A stretch of 64,000 nucleotides of DNA, taken from HLUCCA09 sp038745585. GTDB taxonomy: Bacteria > Pseudomonadota > Alphaproteobacteria > Rhodobacterales > Rhodobacteraceae. Location: contig JBCDLH010000004.1 of NCBI GenBank assembly GCA_038745585.1, positions 62,001-126,000 on the forward strand, in the 5' to 3' direction. The translations under genes were made by a program, and so were the position numbers. The notes beneath the pieces are model-generated. The model saw only the letters and a list, made by a program, of their open reading frames with translations. It searched no databases and was not told where the DNA came from. Of the stretch, positions 56,677 to 64,000 are shown piece by piece; within the stretch, counting starts at the first letter, position 1; each line of letters begins with the position of its first letter.

Positions 56677-58590
56677 ATGAGCCGGGATCCTGATCAGTCC
56701 GAAGCGGACCAAATTATGCAAAACGTCGCATCAGAGAAGGATGCTGTTGCGCGCACAGGCTATGCGTGTATCGAGAATCATGTGCGCACGTTAGACGGGT
56801 CGCCCGGCGTTTATCGGATGCTCGATGCCCAGGCGCGCGTCCTCTACGTCGGCAAAGCAAAAAACCTCAAGGCGCGGGTGTCGAGCTATGCCCGACCCGG
56901 CGGACACAGCCCGCGCATCTCGCGGATGATCTCCGAGACCGCGCAGATGATGTTTCTGACCACGCGGACGGAAACCGAGGCACTCCTGCTCGAGCAGAAC
57001 CTCATCAAGCAACTGAATCCGCGCTACAACGTGCTACTGCGCGACGATAAGAGCTTTCCCAACATACTCGTCGCCAAGGACCACGCCTTTCCGCAGATCC
57101 GCAAGCATCGAGGGCGCAAGGCCGAAAAGGGGAGCTATTACGGCCCGTTCGCCAGTGCAGGCGCGGTCAACCGGACACTCAACCAGCTTCAGAAGGTCTT
57201 CCTCCTCCGAAATTGCACCGACGCGACCTTCGAAAGCCGGACGCGCCCGTGCCTTCTCTATCAGATCAAGCGCTGCTCCGGCCCCTGTGTCGGCTATATC
57301 TCCGAGGCGGAGTACGGCGCGCTGGTAAAGGATGCCGAGAGGTTCCTGCAGGGAAAATCCACCGGCGTTCAGGCCAAGCTCGCCGAGGACATGCGGGCCG
57401 CTTCAGAGGCGATGGAGTTCGAACGGGCCGCCGCATTGCGCGACCGGATCCGCGCGCTGACGCAAGTGCAGAGCGCGCAAGGGATCAACCCTCGCGGCGT
57501 TTCGGAGGCCGACATCATCGCCCTTCACACCGAGGGCGGGCAGGCCTGTGTTCAGGTCTTTTTCATCCGGGCCAACCAGAACTGGGGCAACCGGGACTAC
57601 TATCCCCGGACCGGCGGAACCGAGAGCAAGGCCGAGATCCTCCAGGCGTTCATCGCGCAGTTCTACGACACCAAGGAGCCCCCGCGGCAGGTGATCCTGT
57701 CAGACGACGTGGAGGACCGGGAGCTTCTTGCCGAGGCGCTCTCCGAGCGCGCGGGCCGCAAGGTCGAGATCCTTGTGCCGCAGCGGGGAGAGAAGGCGGA
57801 GTTGGTCGCGGGGGCCCTGCGCAACGCCCGCGAAAGCCTTGCGCGCAAGATGGCCCAGAGCACGGCGCAGGCAAAGCTCCTGCGCGGCCTCGCGGAAGCT
57901 TTCGACCTCGCCCAGCCACCGCAACGGATCGAGGTCTATGACAACTCCCACATCATGGGGACGAACGCCGTCGGCGGGATGATTGTTTCGGGCCCCGAGG
58001 GCTTCGTCAAAAGCCAGTACCGCAAGTTCAACATCAAGAACGAAGACCTAACGCCAGGCGACGATTTCGGAATGATGAAGGAGGTGCTCACGCGCCGGTT
58101 CCAGCGCCTCCTGAAGGAAGACCCCGACCGCGAGAGCGAGGCTTGGCCCGACCTGCTGCTCATCGACGGCGGCGCGGGGCAGGTGAGCGCCGTGGGCGAG
58201 ATCATGAGCACGCTCGGGGTCGCGGACATCCCCTTTATCGGCGTGGCCAAGGGCGTCGACCGTGACGCCGGCAAAGAGGAGTTCTACCGCCCCGGTAGCC
58301 GTTCCTTTGCGCTCCGCCACAACGATCCGGTGCTCTACTTCGTTCAGCGCCTGCGCGACGAGGCGCACCGCTTTGCCATCGGTGCACACCGGCAGAAACG
58401 TGCCAAGGCCGTCGGTGCGACCCCGCTCGACGAGATCGCGGGCGTTGGCGCTACGCGCAAACGTGCGCTGCTCTCCCATTTTGGCTCGGCCAAGGCCGTC
58501 TCACGCGCGAACCTAGCGGATCTTAAGGCGGTGGACGGGATCAGCGAGGGGCTTGCGGAGAAGATCTACGACTTCTTTCAGAGCCGCTAG
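56677..58590 (+). CDS. uvrC: Excinuclease ABC subunit C
   Basis: A 637-residue nuclease that makes the two cuts of nucleotide excision repair with UvrAB. The N-terminal GIY-YIG domain has GVYRMLDAQARVLYVGKAKN; the UVR motif is MRAASEAMEFERAAALRDRI; the RNase H-like domain has RIEVYDNSHIMGTNAVGGM and LLIDGGAGQVSAV; the helix-hairpin-helix end shows IAGVGATRKRALLSHFGSAK. All parts are present. The ATG at 56677 follows GGAGGTG; a start 69 bases upstream lacks a ribosome site. Confidence 0.96.
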   Translation: MSRDPDQSEADQIMQNVASEKDAVARTGYACIENHVRTLDGSPGVYRMLDAQARVLYVGKAKNLKARVSSYARPGGHSPRISRMISETAQMMFLTTRTETEALLLEQNLIKQLNPRYNVLLRDDKSFPNILVAKDHAFPQIRKHRGRKAEKGSYYGPFASAGAVNRTLNQLQKVFLLRNCTDATFESRTRPCLLYQIKRCSGPCVGYISEAEYGALVKDAERFLQGKSTGVQAKLAEDMRAASEAMEFERAAALRDRIRALTQVQSAQGINPRGVSEADIIALHTEGGQACVQVFFIRANQNWGNRDYYPRTGGTESKAEILQAFIAQFYDTKEPPRQVILSDDVEDRELLAEALSERAGRKVEILVPQRGEKAELVAGALRNARESLARKMAQSTAQAKLLRGLAEAFDLAQPPQRIEVYDNSHIMGTNAVGGMIVSGPEGFVKSQYRKFNIKNEDLTPGDDFGMMKEVLTRRFQRLLKEDPDRESEAWPDLLLIDGGAGQVSAVGEIMSTLGVADIPFIGVAKGVDRDAGKEEFYRPGSRSFALRHNDPVLYFVQRLRDEAHRFAIGAHRQKRAKAVGATPLDEIAGVGATRKRALLSHFGSAKAVSRANLADLKAVDGISEGLAEKIYDFFQSR

Positions 58591-58642
58591 TGCAGCACCG
58601 CCGAAGCGAGCGCGCTGCACGGCAGATCTACAAAAGCGACTT

Positions 58643-59098
58643 TTAGAACCCGCATTGCTCCAAGACAGCATTACGGAAGGCGCCCGTGCCGCTGGCATTC
58701 GTGCGGACGATCGTCCGGCCCGTTCCGGCGATCGTGAATTCGAGCGCACTCGCGTTGCGCAACTGCTCCAAAACGAGATCGGAAGTCTGGAGTTCGGCGC
58801 TGAGCTGCCCGTCCTCGGGATAGCTGTCCATCGAGTGGCGCGCGATGCGCCCGTCCGGCTGCTCCATCCAGATCATCACCGCGCGCGGATAGTCCGACCA
58901 GCCGCCTTGCTGGTTGAGGCTGACGTTCAGGCGGTTCTTGACCGCACCCAGGCACTGAAACGTCACGTTGATGGGCCCCACCGTCTGCTCGATGACAGCA
59001 ATCCCGGGGGCCTGGCGCAGCTCCCAGTTGGCGTGGGACGCAGTTGCTGTGAGCATGAACAGGGCAGCGGTGACGGCGGTCATAAAAGGCAGTCGCAT
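58643..59098 (-). CDS. Hypothetical periplasmic protein, 151 aa
   Basis: I do not recognise the family. The precursor has a signal peptide (LPFMTAVTAALFMLTATASH, cleaved near SHA-N). The mature part is beta-rich, with two cysteines (TFQCLG and LEQCGF at the very end) likely to be disulfide-linked. AAGGAG lies six bases before the ATG at 59098. It converges on uvrC and is divergent from pgsA. Confidence 0.75.
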   Translation of the reverse strand: MRLPFMTAVTAALFMLTATASHANWELRQAPGIAVIEQTVGPINVTFQCLGAVKNRLNVSLNQQGGWSDYPRAVMIWMEQPDGRIARHSMDSYPEDGQLSAELQTSDLVLEQLRNASALEFTIAGTGRTIVRTNASGTGAFRNAVLEQCGF

Positions 59099-59220
59099 CA
59101 ATATCTCCTTGTCAGATAAAGCCTGACTACACCGTGCGGCGTGGCAAAGGGAGGTGACACGACTGTGACACGGTTGCGCTCCCTCTTTCGACCACGCTTG
59201 GCCAGAGATATGGTCCGCCC

Positions 59221-59892
59221 ATGCGCCTCAATCTGCCTACGACTCTGACTGTTTTGCGCTTGATCGCGGCGCCCGGCGTCGCGGTCATGTTCCTTTATTT
59301 CAACCGCCCGCTGGCCGACTGGTTTGCGCTTTTGCTCTTCGTGTCCGCGGCGCTGACCGATTGGATCGACGGGCGGCTCGCGCGCTCCTGGGGGCAGGAG
59401 ACAAAGCTCGGCGCAATGCTTGACCCGATCGCGGACAAGGCGATGGTGGTGATCGCGCTTGCGGTCATTATTGGCTTTTCGGGCCTGGCGGCGTGGATCA
59501 TCTTGCCCGCCGTCGTCATTCTCTTTCGCGAGGTCTTCGTCTCGGGTCTGCGCGAGTTTCTGGGCGACACAGCAGGGACCCTCAAGGTCACCAATCTCGC
59601 CAAGTGGAAGACGACGGTACAGATGATCGCGATCGCGACGCTCTTTGCCCAGGGTGTCTTCGAGCATTATATCGCAGCCATTGCCTATGGCATGGAGGAG
59701 GGGATGTTTCGTGCGGTGCTTTCGGGCGAGGTCGAGGATGTCCACGGTCTGCGTTGGCTGACGGCTGGGCTAAACTTTGCATGGTATGGCGGGATAGCGC
59801 TGCTCTGGATCGCCGCTCTGCTCACGGGGATCACCGGGTGGGATTACTTCCGAAAAGCGCGGCCGCATCTGGTGGACGAGGCCAAGCCATGA
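59221..59892 (+). CDS. pgsA: CDP-diacylglycerol-glycerol-3-phosphate phosphatidyltransferase
   Basis: An inner-membrane enzyme of 223 residues that makes phosphatidylglycerol phosphate. The CDP-alcohol phosphotransferase motif is complete: DWIDGRLARSWGQETKLGAM followed by LDPIADKAM, with its aspartates. Several membrane helices follow, including AWIILPAVVILFREVFVSGL. It is overlapped by moaD (ATGA), so lipid and molybdenum-cofactor genes share one transcript. Confidence 0.95.
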   Translation: MRLNLPTTLTVLRLIAAPGVAVMFLYFNRPLADWFALLLFVSAALTDWIDGRLARSWGQETKLGAMLDPIADKAMVVIALAVIIGFSGLAAWIILPAVVILFREVFVSGLREFLGDTAGTLKVTNLAKWKTTVQMIAIATLFAQGVFEHYIAAIAYGMEEGMFRAVLSGEVEDVHGLRWLTAGLNFAWYGGIALLWIAALLTGITGWDYFRKARPHLVDEAKP

Positions 59893-60137
59893 TCGACGTG
59901 CTCTATTTCGCCTGGGTGCGGGAGCGGATCGGCGTCGCGCGCGAGGCGATCGACACCGAAGCGGCAACAGTGGCCGATCTCGTCGACGAACTTCGCGGGC
60001 GCGAAGATCGCTACGCCGCGGCTTTTGCGGATGTCTCGGCTGTGCGCGTCGCCGTCGATCAGAAGCTGACAGATTTCGACGCGCCGTTGGCCGGTGTGCG
60101 TGAGGTCGCGTTCTTCCCCCCGATGACGGGCGGCTGA
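59889..60137 (+). CDS. moaD: Molybdopterin synthase sulfur carrier subunit
   Basis: An 82-residue ubiquitin-like protein that carries sulfur as a thiocarboxylate on its C-terminal glycine for molybdopterin synthesis. It begins DVLYFAWVRERIGVAREAI and ends in PPMTGG, the required double glycine. It is directly followed by moaE with no gap. Confidence 0.93.
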   Translation: MIDVLYFAWVRERIGVAREAIDTEAATVADLVDELRGREDRYAAAFADVSAVRVAVDQKLTDFDAPLAGVREVAFFPPMTGG

Positions 60138-60581
60138 ATGGCGAATATCCGACTCATTGATCAGCCGTTCCGGCTCGGCGCCGAGCTTGATGCGTTTAGC
60201 GCCGCCGTTGCGCCTGCGGGGGCGGTTGTCTCGTTCACTGGGGTGGTTCGAGACGAGGGCGGTACGCTAAAGCGGATGGAGATCGAGCACTATCCGGGGA
60301 TGACAGAGGCTGCGCTGGCCGAGATCGCGCGTGACGCGGAGCAACGCTGGTCGCTGGTCGGCGCGCTTGTCATCCACCGCCACGGCATCCTGTATCCGGG
60401 TGAGCACATTATGATGGTCGCGACGGCGGCGCGCCACCGTGCCGAAGCTTTCATCGCCGCAGAGTTCTTGATGGATTACCTCAAATCGCGCGCGCCGTTC
60501 TGGAAAAAGGAGACGCGCTTGGATGGTACGGCCTGGGTCGCCGCGCGCGAGCAGGACGAAACCGCGCTGGGGCGTTGGTGA
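60138..60581 (+). CDS. moaE: Molybdopterin synthase catalytic subunit
   Basis: A 147-residue protein that forms molybdopterin synthase with MoaD and inserts two sulfurs into precursor Z. Marks: GAVVSFTGVVRDEGG, MEIEHYPGMTEAAL, VIHRHGILYPGEHIMMVATA and the active lysines in DYLKSRAPFWKKE. The gene starts immediately after the moaD stop. A strong palindrome follows its stop. Confidence 0.95.
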   Translation: MANIRLIDQPFRLGAELDAFSAAVAPAGAVVSFTGVVRDEGGTLKRMEIEHYPGMTEAALAEIARDAEQRWSLVGALVIHRHGILYPGEHIMMVATAARHRAEAFIAAEFLMDYLKSRAPFWKKETRLDGTAWVAAREQDETALGRW

Positions 60582-60583
60582 TC

Positions 60584-60633
60584 AAAATCTTCTAGAAGAT
60601 TTTGCCCGTGTCGATCTTTCGCCGAAAGATCGA
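60584..60633. terminator. Two palindromes between convergent genes
   Basis: AAAATCTTCTAGAAGATTTT (60584-60603) is a perfect palindrome with A and T runs on its sides, so it could end transcription from either direction. TCGATCTTTCG-C-CGAAAGATCGA (60611-60633) is a second perfect inverted repeat. They lie between moaE and the minus-strand gene ending at 60642. Confidence 0.7.
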
Positions 60634-60641
60634 TGTGCCGC

Positions 60642-60971
60642 TCAGATCGCCTGCTTTGTGCGTTCGATGTAGCCGCGCAGTTCTTCGGCTTCTTGCCGGG
60701 CTTCGCGCAACCCGTCCATCGCTGCGCGGAGCTCGGCCTCGGTCTGCGTAAGCTGGTTCGTCAGCTCCGCCTCGCGCTGCTGCATATAGATGATCGCTTG
60801 GTCGCGCGCTTCTTCGGCGTCGTGTAGCGACTGGGCCATCTGATCGAGCTCGTTCATATCGGCTTGGGTCACGCGCGTGACGCGGTGGATGATCCAAGAG
60901 GCGAACCAGCCCAAAAGGAACGCGACGAAGAGCACGATAGCGGTGGCGACGATGAATTCGGTACGGTTCAT
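60642..60971 (-). CDS. Membrane-anchored coiled-coil protein, 109 aa
   Basis: A 109-residue protein with one N-terminal membrane helix (FIVATAIVLFVAFLLGWFAS) and a long cytoplasmic or periplasmic coiled coil (TQADMNELDQMAQSLHDAEE to AELRAAMDGLREARQEAEEL). The ATG overlaps the stop of the OmpA-family gene (ATGA), so the two are coupled and may work together at the envelope. The family is unnamed to me. Confidence 0.75.
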   Translation of the reverse strand: MNRTEFIVATAIVLFVAFLLGWFASWIIHRVTRVTQADMNELDQMAQSLHDAEEARDQAIIYMQQREAELTNQLTQTEAELRAAMDGLREARQEAEELRGYIERTKQAI

Positions 60972-62896
60972 TCACCCTCTCCGGCGGTGTCGGCGGCGTC
61001 CTCTTCGGCGATGGTCTCAGAGGCCGGTATCGCGCCGGGTGTGCCCGCGTCGCCCGGCTGGGCAACCGCTTCGGCGATGAGGCGAAACTCGATCCGTCGA
61101 TTTGCTTCTCGGCCCTCCTCGGTATCGTTGTCCGCGACGGGCTGGCTCTCGCCATACCCTTTGGAGGAGATTTTGCTCACCGGAACGCGACGGTCTGCCA
61201 GGGCGGCCAGAACCGACGCGGCGCGGGCCTCAGACAAGTCGAGGTTCATCTCTTCGCGGCCCTGACTGTCGGTGTGGCCCGCAATCTCCACCTGCATGTC
61301 GACATCGCGGCAGGTCCGCAAGACTTCGGCGATCTCGTCGATCACCGTGGCGCTATCGCCGACCACGTCGGTCGAGCCGGGCTCGAACGTGATCTTGCGC
61401 CCTTCAAGTATGATTTCGACCTTGCGGATGCACTCCGCCGGTGTCGGCAAAGCTGCAAGCGGGTCTAGCGTCTCGTCATAGCGCACGTCGAGCGCTATCG
61501 CGGCGTCTTCTCCGAGCTTTTCGGCCATCAGGCGCGCGATCTCGGCCGAAGCGTTCTCGTTGCCGCTCACCCCGCGCAGGCTCAGCTCTTCGGCGTGGAT
61601 CGTGACCGCGCCATGGTCGATTTCGGCAAGGCCCGAGAGCCCCGCCAGCACGCGAATAGCCCAATCCTCCGGTAGGCCCTCGGCCTCCTGCCGCGCGGCC
61701 ATATAGACGGCGTCCACGCCAAAGCGCGCGCGCGCAAAGCTCTCAACCGTGGTGTGCACGATGGCGTCGGGCAGGCGACCTCGGAGCTGTACTTCGCCTT
61801 CGGGGCTGCGCGTTGCGACGAATTCGGGCGGAGGTGGGCCATCGCCGGGTGCGGCCTCGGGCGCCGGCAAGACGGCCTTAAGCGAGAACACCTCGGGCAG
61901 ATTGCTCTCGAGCGCGCCGACGACCGTGTCGAAGACCGCAGGGTCCGTCCCCTGCGCTGCGACAAGCGCGACGTCGGCGTCCGAGAAGGTCAGCGAGCCT
62001 TGTCCGAGATCGGCCAACGCCTCGATCGCCATGATGACCGCGTTGGTCCATTCCGGGCTCGGCGCGCCGAGCCCGATGGTACAGCCGCTGCGCCCCTCTG
62101 CCCCGGCCGCTTGCGCCGCGTCTAAGATCCGATCGCGCCCACGTTCGTCATAGGCCGAGCAGGCATCGAAGCGGGCGACGGTGCCGGAGCGCACGAAACG
62201 CAGAGTGAAGGGCGTTATGACCGGGCGGGGTGCGCTGATATCGAGCGTCAGACGCACGCGCTCCGGCCGCAGGCGAAGGAGGACCGTTTCCAGCTCGCGT
62301 TTTTCCTCCGCAGAGCCGCTGATTGCGGTAATTTGTACGTCACCCGCCGTGACGGAGATCTTCGACCGGGGCAGACGCGCCAGCGCGTCGAGCGCAAAGT
62401 TGAGCGACGGGACCCAATCGGGCGGTACGGGGTAGTCAGCGCTTTCGAGGAAGTCTGTGACCGCCGCGCCCTCGGCGAGCGCCATGATCTCTTCGCCCAT
62501 CGCGTCGCGGTCGAGCGCGGCCGGCACGAGACCGATCAACTGAACTCCGTCATCGTTGCGAAGGACCTCGACGGAGAATTGCGGCGGAGCAACGGGCTTG
62601 GCTGGGGTCACGGTCGTCGCGTCGATCACCCGGCTCGCTTCGACGACCTCGCCCGACACTGAGAGCGCGTTGAAGCGGGCCGCCTCGGTCGGTGCCTCGC
62701 CCTCGATATGGATCTGCAGCCCGTCGGTGTGAACGCGCGCCCAGTCGTGCTCGGCTTCGATGAGCGCGGTTCGCACGGCCGCTTCAGAGCGCGCCTCAAT
62801 GATACCGGCGGCGACATTGGCCGAGAGCCATGAGAGCGCGCCGGCGATGGCGAGCGCCGCAAGCGCTATGATCTTTGGGCCAAGCCGCATAGGCAC
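60968..62896 (-). CDS. OmpA-family protein with repeated BON-like domains
   Basis: A 642-residue protein with an N-terminal anchor (IIALAALAIAGALSWLSANV). The middle has several BON-like units, each with an L-x-G-x-V/L-P pattern and a helix (VQLIGLVPAALDRDAMGEEI, VQLRGRLPDAIVHTTVESFA). The C-terminal OmpA domain binds peptidoglycan: ITFEPGSTDVVGDSATVIDE, VEIAGHTDSQGREEMNLDLS and EARAASVLAAL to YGESQPVADND. It probably links membrane and wall. Confidence 0.88.
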   Translation of the reverse strand: MPMRLGPKIIALAALAIAGALSWLSANVAAGIIEARSEAAVRTALIEAEHDWARVHTDGLQIHIEGEAPTEAARFNALSVSGEVVEASRVIDATTVTPAKPVAPPQFSVEVLRNDDGVQLIGLVPAALDRDAMGEEIMALAEGAAVTDFLESADYPVPPDWVPSLNFALDALARLPRSKISVTAGDVQITAISGSAEEKRELETVLLRLRPERVRLTLDISAPRPVITPFTLRFVRSGTVARFDACSAYDERGRDRILDAAQAAGAEGRSGCTIGLGAPSPEWTNAVIMAIEALADLGQGSLTFSDADVALVAAQGTDPAVFDTVVGALESNLPEVFSLKAVLPAPEAAPGDGPPPPEFVATRSPEGEVQLRGRLPDAIVHTTVESFARARFGVDAVYMAARQEAEGLPEDWAIRVLAGLSGLAEIDHGAVTIHAEELSLRGVSGNENASAEIARLMAEKLGEDAAIALDVRYDETLDPLAALPTPAECIRKVEIILEGRKITFEPGSTDVVGDSATVIDEIAEVLRTCRDVDMQVEIAGHTDSQGREEMNLDLSEARAASVLAALADRRVPVSKISSKGYGESQPVADNDTEEGREANRRIEFRLIAEAVAQPGDAGTPGAIPASETIAEEDAADTAGEGE

Positions 62897-63016
62897 ATCA
62901 TCCGCTATTGCTATCGGCGGGGGGCAGGGGGCATCGAAACGTCGTGTCGATGAGCGGTGTAATACGTCGCAGCGCGCGCAGGATCAATGATCGGCACGTG
63001 CGCGCCTTGGTCGGCG

Positions 63017-64000
63017 CTACTCCGCCGGGGGTAGAGGTGCTGGCGTCTTCGACGAGGTGGCCGCCACGAGTAGCGCGCCCAGGCTGAAGGCCAATAGGGT
63101 GATTGCCAGCGTTGCTAGGGCGAAGAGACCGAATGCCGCCCCGATAGGGTTGCCTTCAACGCCTGTCCCCAATGCGACCAGCGGGGGCCAAAGCCCGCCG
63201 ACAAGCGCGGCATGGCCAAGTGTTGCGACAAAGGCCACGCCGATCGCGAACGCCGCAACAAACGTGACAAGCGAGACCGCGCGCCCTCGCGCCGGAAAGC
63301 GCAGGGCGCGGCGCATGGCTTCGAATTGCCGCGCGATATCCTGCTGCATGGCAAGGAGGGCGGGGACGATCAGGAGGACGAGGACCACGCCAAACCCGAG
63401 GCCGAAGACGAGCGTGATCACCGTCGGTTTCAGAAACTGCGCCTGCCGCGAAGGCTCAAAGAGGAGCGGGGCCAGGCCAATCACCGTCGTCAGCGTTGTG
63501 AGGAGCACAGGACGCAACCTGTCCGCCGCACCATCGATGATCGCGGGGATCAAGCCGCGGGATTTCGAGTACTCGTCGACTGTCGTCACCAGCACGATGG
63601 AATCGTTGATGATGATGCCGGACATCCCGATCAGGCCCACGACCGTGAACATCGAGAGCGGCAGCCCCCAGAGCGCATGGCCCCAGATCGTTCCGATCAG
63701 GCCAAACGGGATCACCGCCATGATGAGGAGCGGGCGCGCCCAGGAGGCAAAGACCCAGGCCAGGGTGAGGTAGATCCCTAAGAGGCAGAAGCCAAAGCCG
63801 ATCGCTGCGTCGGTCAGAAAGCGCTCTTCCTGCTCGGCCAGCCCCGAGAGCTGCCAACCGACGCCGAACTCGGCCTCGAGATCGGGCAAGATGCGCTCTT
63901 CCAGCTGACGCTGGATCTCGTCGGCGCGCGCGGCGTTCTCGTCGGCGATGTCGCCATTGACCGAGACGATGCGAAGGCCGTTCTCGCGGTTGATCCGCGA
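63017..64000 (-). CDS. RND-family efflux transporter, C-terminal part (cut by window)
   Basis: The open frame runs off the right edge, so only the last 327 residues are seen. They hold the final membrane helices of an AcrB/MexF-type RND pump: AIGFGFCLLGIYLTLAWVFA, IPFGLIGTIWGHALWGLPLS, FTVVGLIGMSGIIINDSIVL with the motif GIIINDSIVLV, and LRPVLLTTLTTVIGLAPLLF. A longer than usual tail (about 100 residues) adds two more hydrophobic segments after the usual end. Substrate unknown. Confidence 0.9.
   Translation of the reverse strand, partial: SRINRENGLRIVSVNGDIADENAARADEIQRQLEERILPDLEAEFGVGWQLSGLAEQEERFLTDAAIGFGFCLLGIYLTLAWVFASWARPLLIMAVIPFGLIGTIWGHALWGLPLSMFTVVGLIGMSGIIINDSIVLVTTVDEYSKSRGLIPAIIDGAADRLRPVLLTTLTTVIGLAPLLFEPSRQAQFLKPTVITLVFGLGFGVVLVLLIVPALLAMQQDIARQFEAMRRALRFPARGRAVSLVTFVAAFAIGVAFVATLGHAALVGGLWPPLVALGTGVEGNPIGAAFGLFALATLAITLLAFSLGALLVAATSSKTPAPLPPAE

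Overview
The window reads as a piece of the chromosome of an alphaproteobacterium of the Rhodobacteraceae type (Roseobacter/Rhodobacter relatives). It has high GC with strong GC3, a neighbouring petP-petR regulator pair as in Rhodobacter capsulatus, a gltD...gltB glutamate synthase cluster, xseB-ispA-dxs in a row, and copA/cueR. This rests on recognised gene content; no database was searched.

The window has two parts. Positions about 2310-30174 form an integrated island, bounded by a 16-bp direct repeat. The right copy is the 3' end of a tRNA-Leu(CAG) gene (30159-30245, minus strand). A phage P4-type tyrosine integrase lies just inside the left repeat, and a 14-bp sequence is repeated inside both ends. 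Left of the island is a decayed second integrase whose catalytic tyrosine codon has become a stop, so this tRNA seems to be a repeated insertion site.

The island has three blocks. (a) 2487-14093 is a tightly overlapping phage- or satellite-like operon: integrase, AlpA-like regulator, a topoisomerase VI A-subunit-like (Mini-A type) protein, a D5-type primase-helicase, an iteron cluster that looks like a replication origin, a DUF5681 protein, small related proteins, a large protein with an M15 peptidase domain and a large virion/ejection-like protein. No capsid, portal, terminase large subunit or tail tube gene is visible. (b) 14829-21110, minus strand, is a cobalamin riboswitch followed by a five-gene operon: a Dpp/Opp/Nik-type solute-binding protein, two permeases, a fused double ATPase and an FhuF-like iron-sulfur reductase. 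It looks like a corrinoid- or cobalt-responsive uptake and reduction system. (c) 21607-29793 is mixed cargo: a DUF1963 protein, an alpha/beta hydrolase, a broken acetyltransferase, an XRE repressor divergent from three unknown genes with an operator between them, an ankyrin protein, a uracil-DNA-glycosylase-like protein, a frameshifted secreted nuclease and a small DnaB-like ATPase.

The right part (30408-64000) is ordinary core chromosome: an NDUFA9-like protein, uppP, gltD, two GFA-family genes and gltB (with three similar inverted repeats in the control regions), mtgA, a glutathione S-transferase, queG, ilvE, petP-petR, a histone-deacetylase-like protein, xseB-ispA-dxs, cueR-copA with a clear CueR promoter, a K+ channel-like protein, an S49 peptidase, a Ca2+/Na+ exchanger, a short-chain dehydrogenase, uvrC, pgsA-moaD-moaE, an OmpA-family protein and the end of an RND efflux transporter cut by the window edge.
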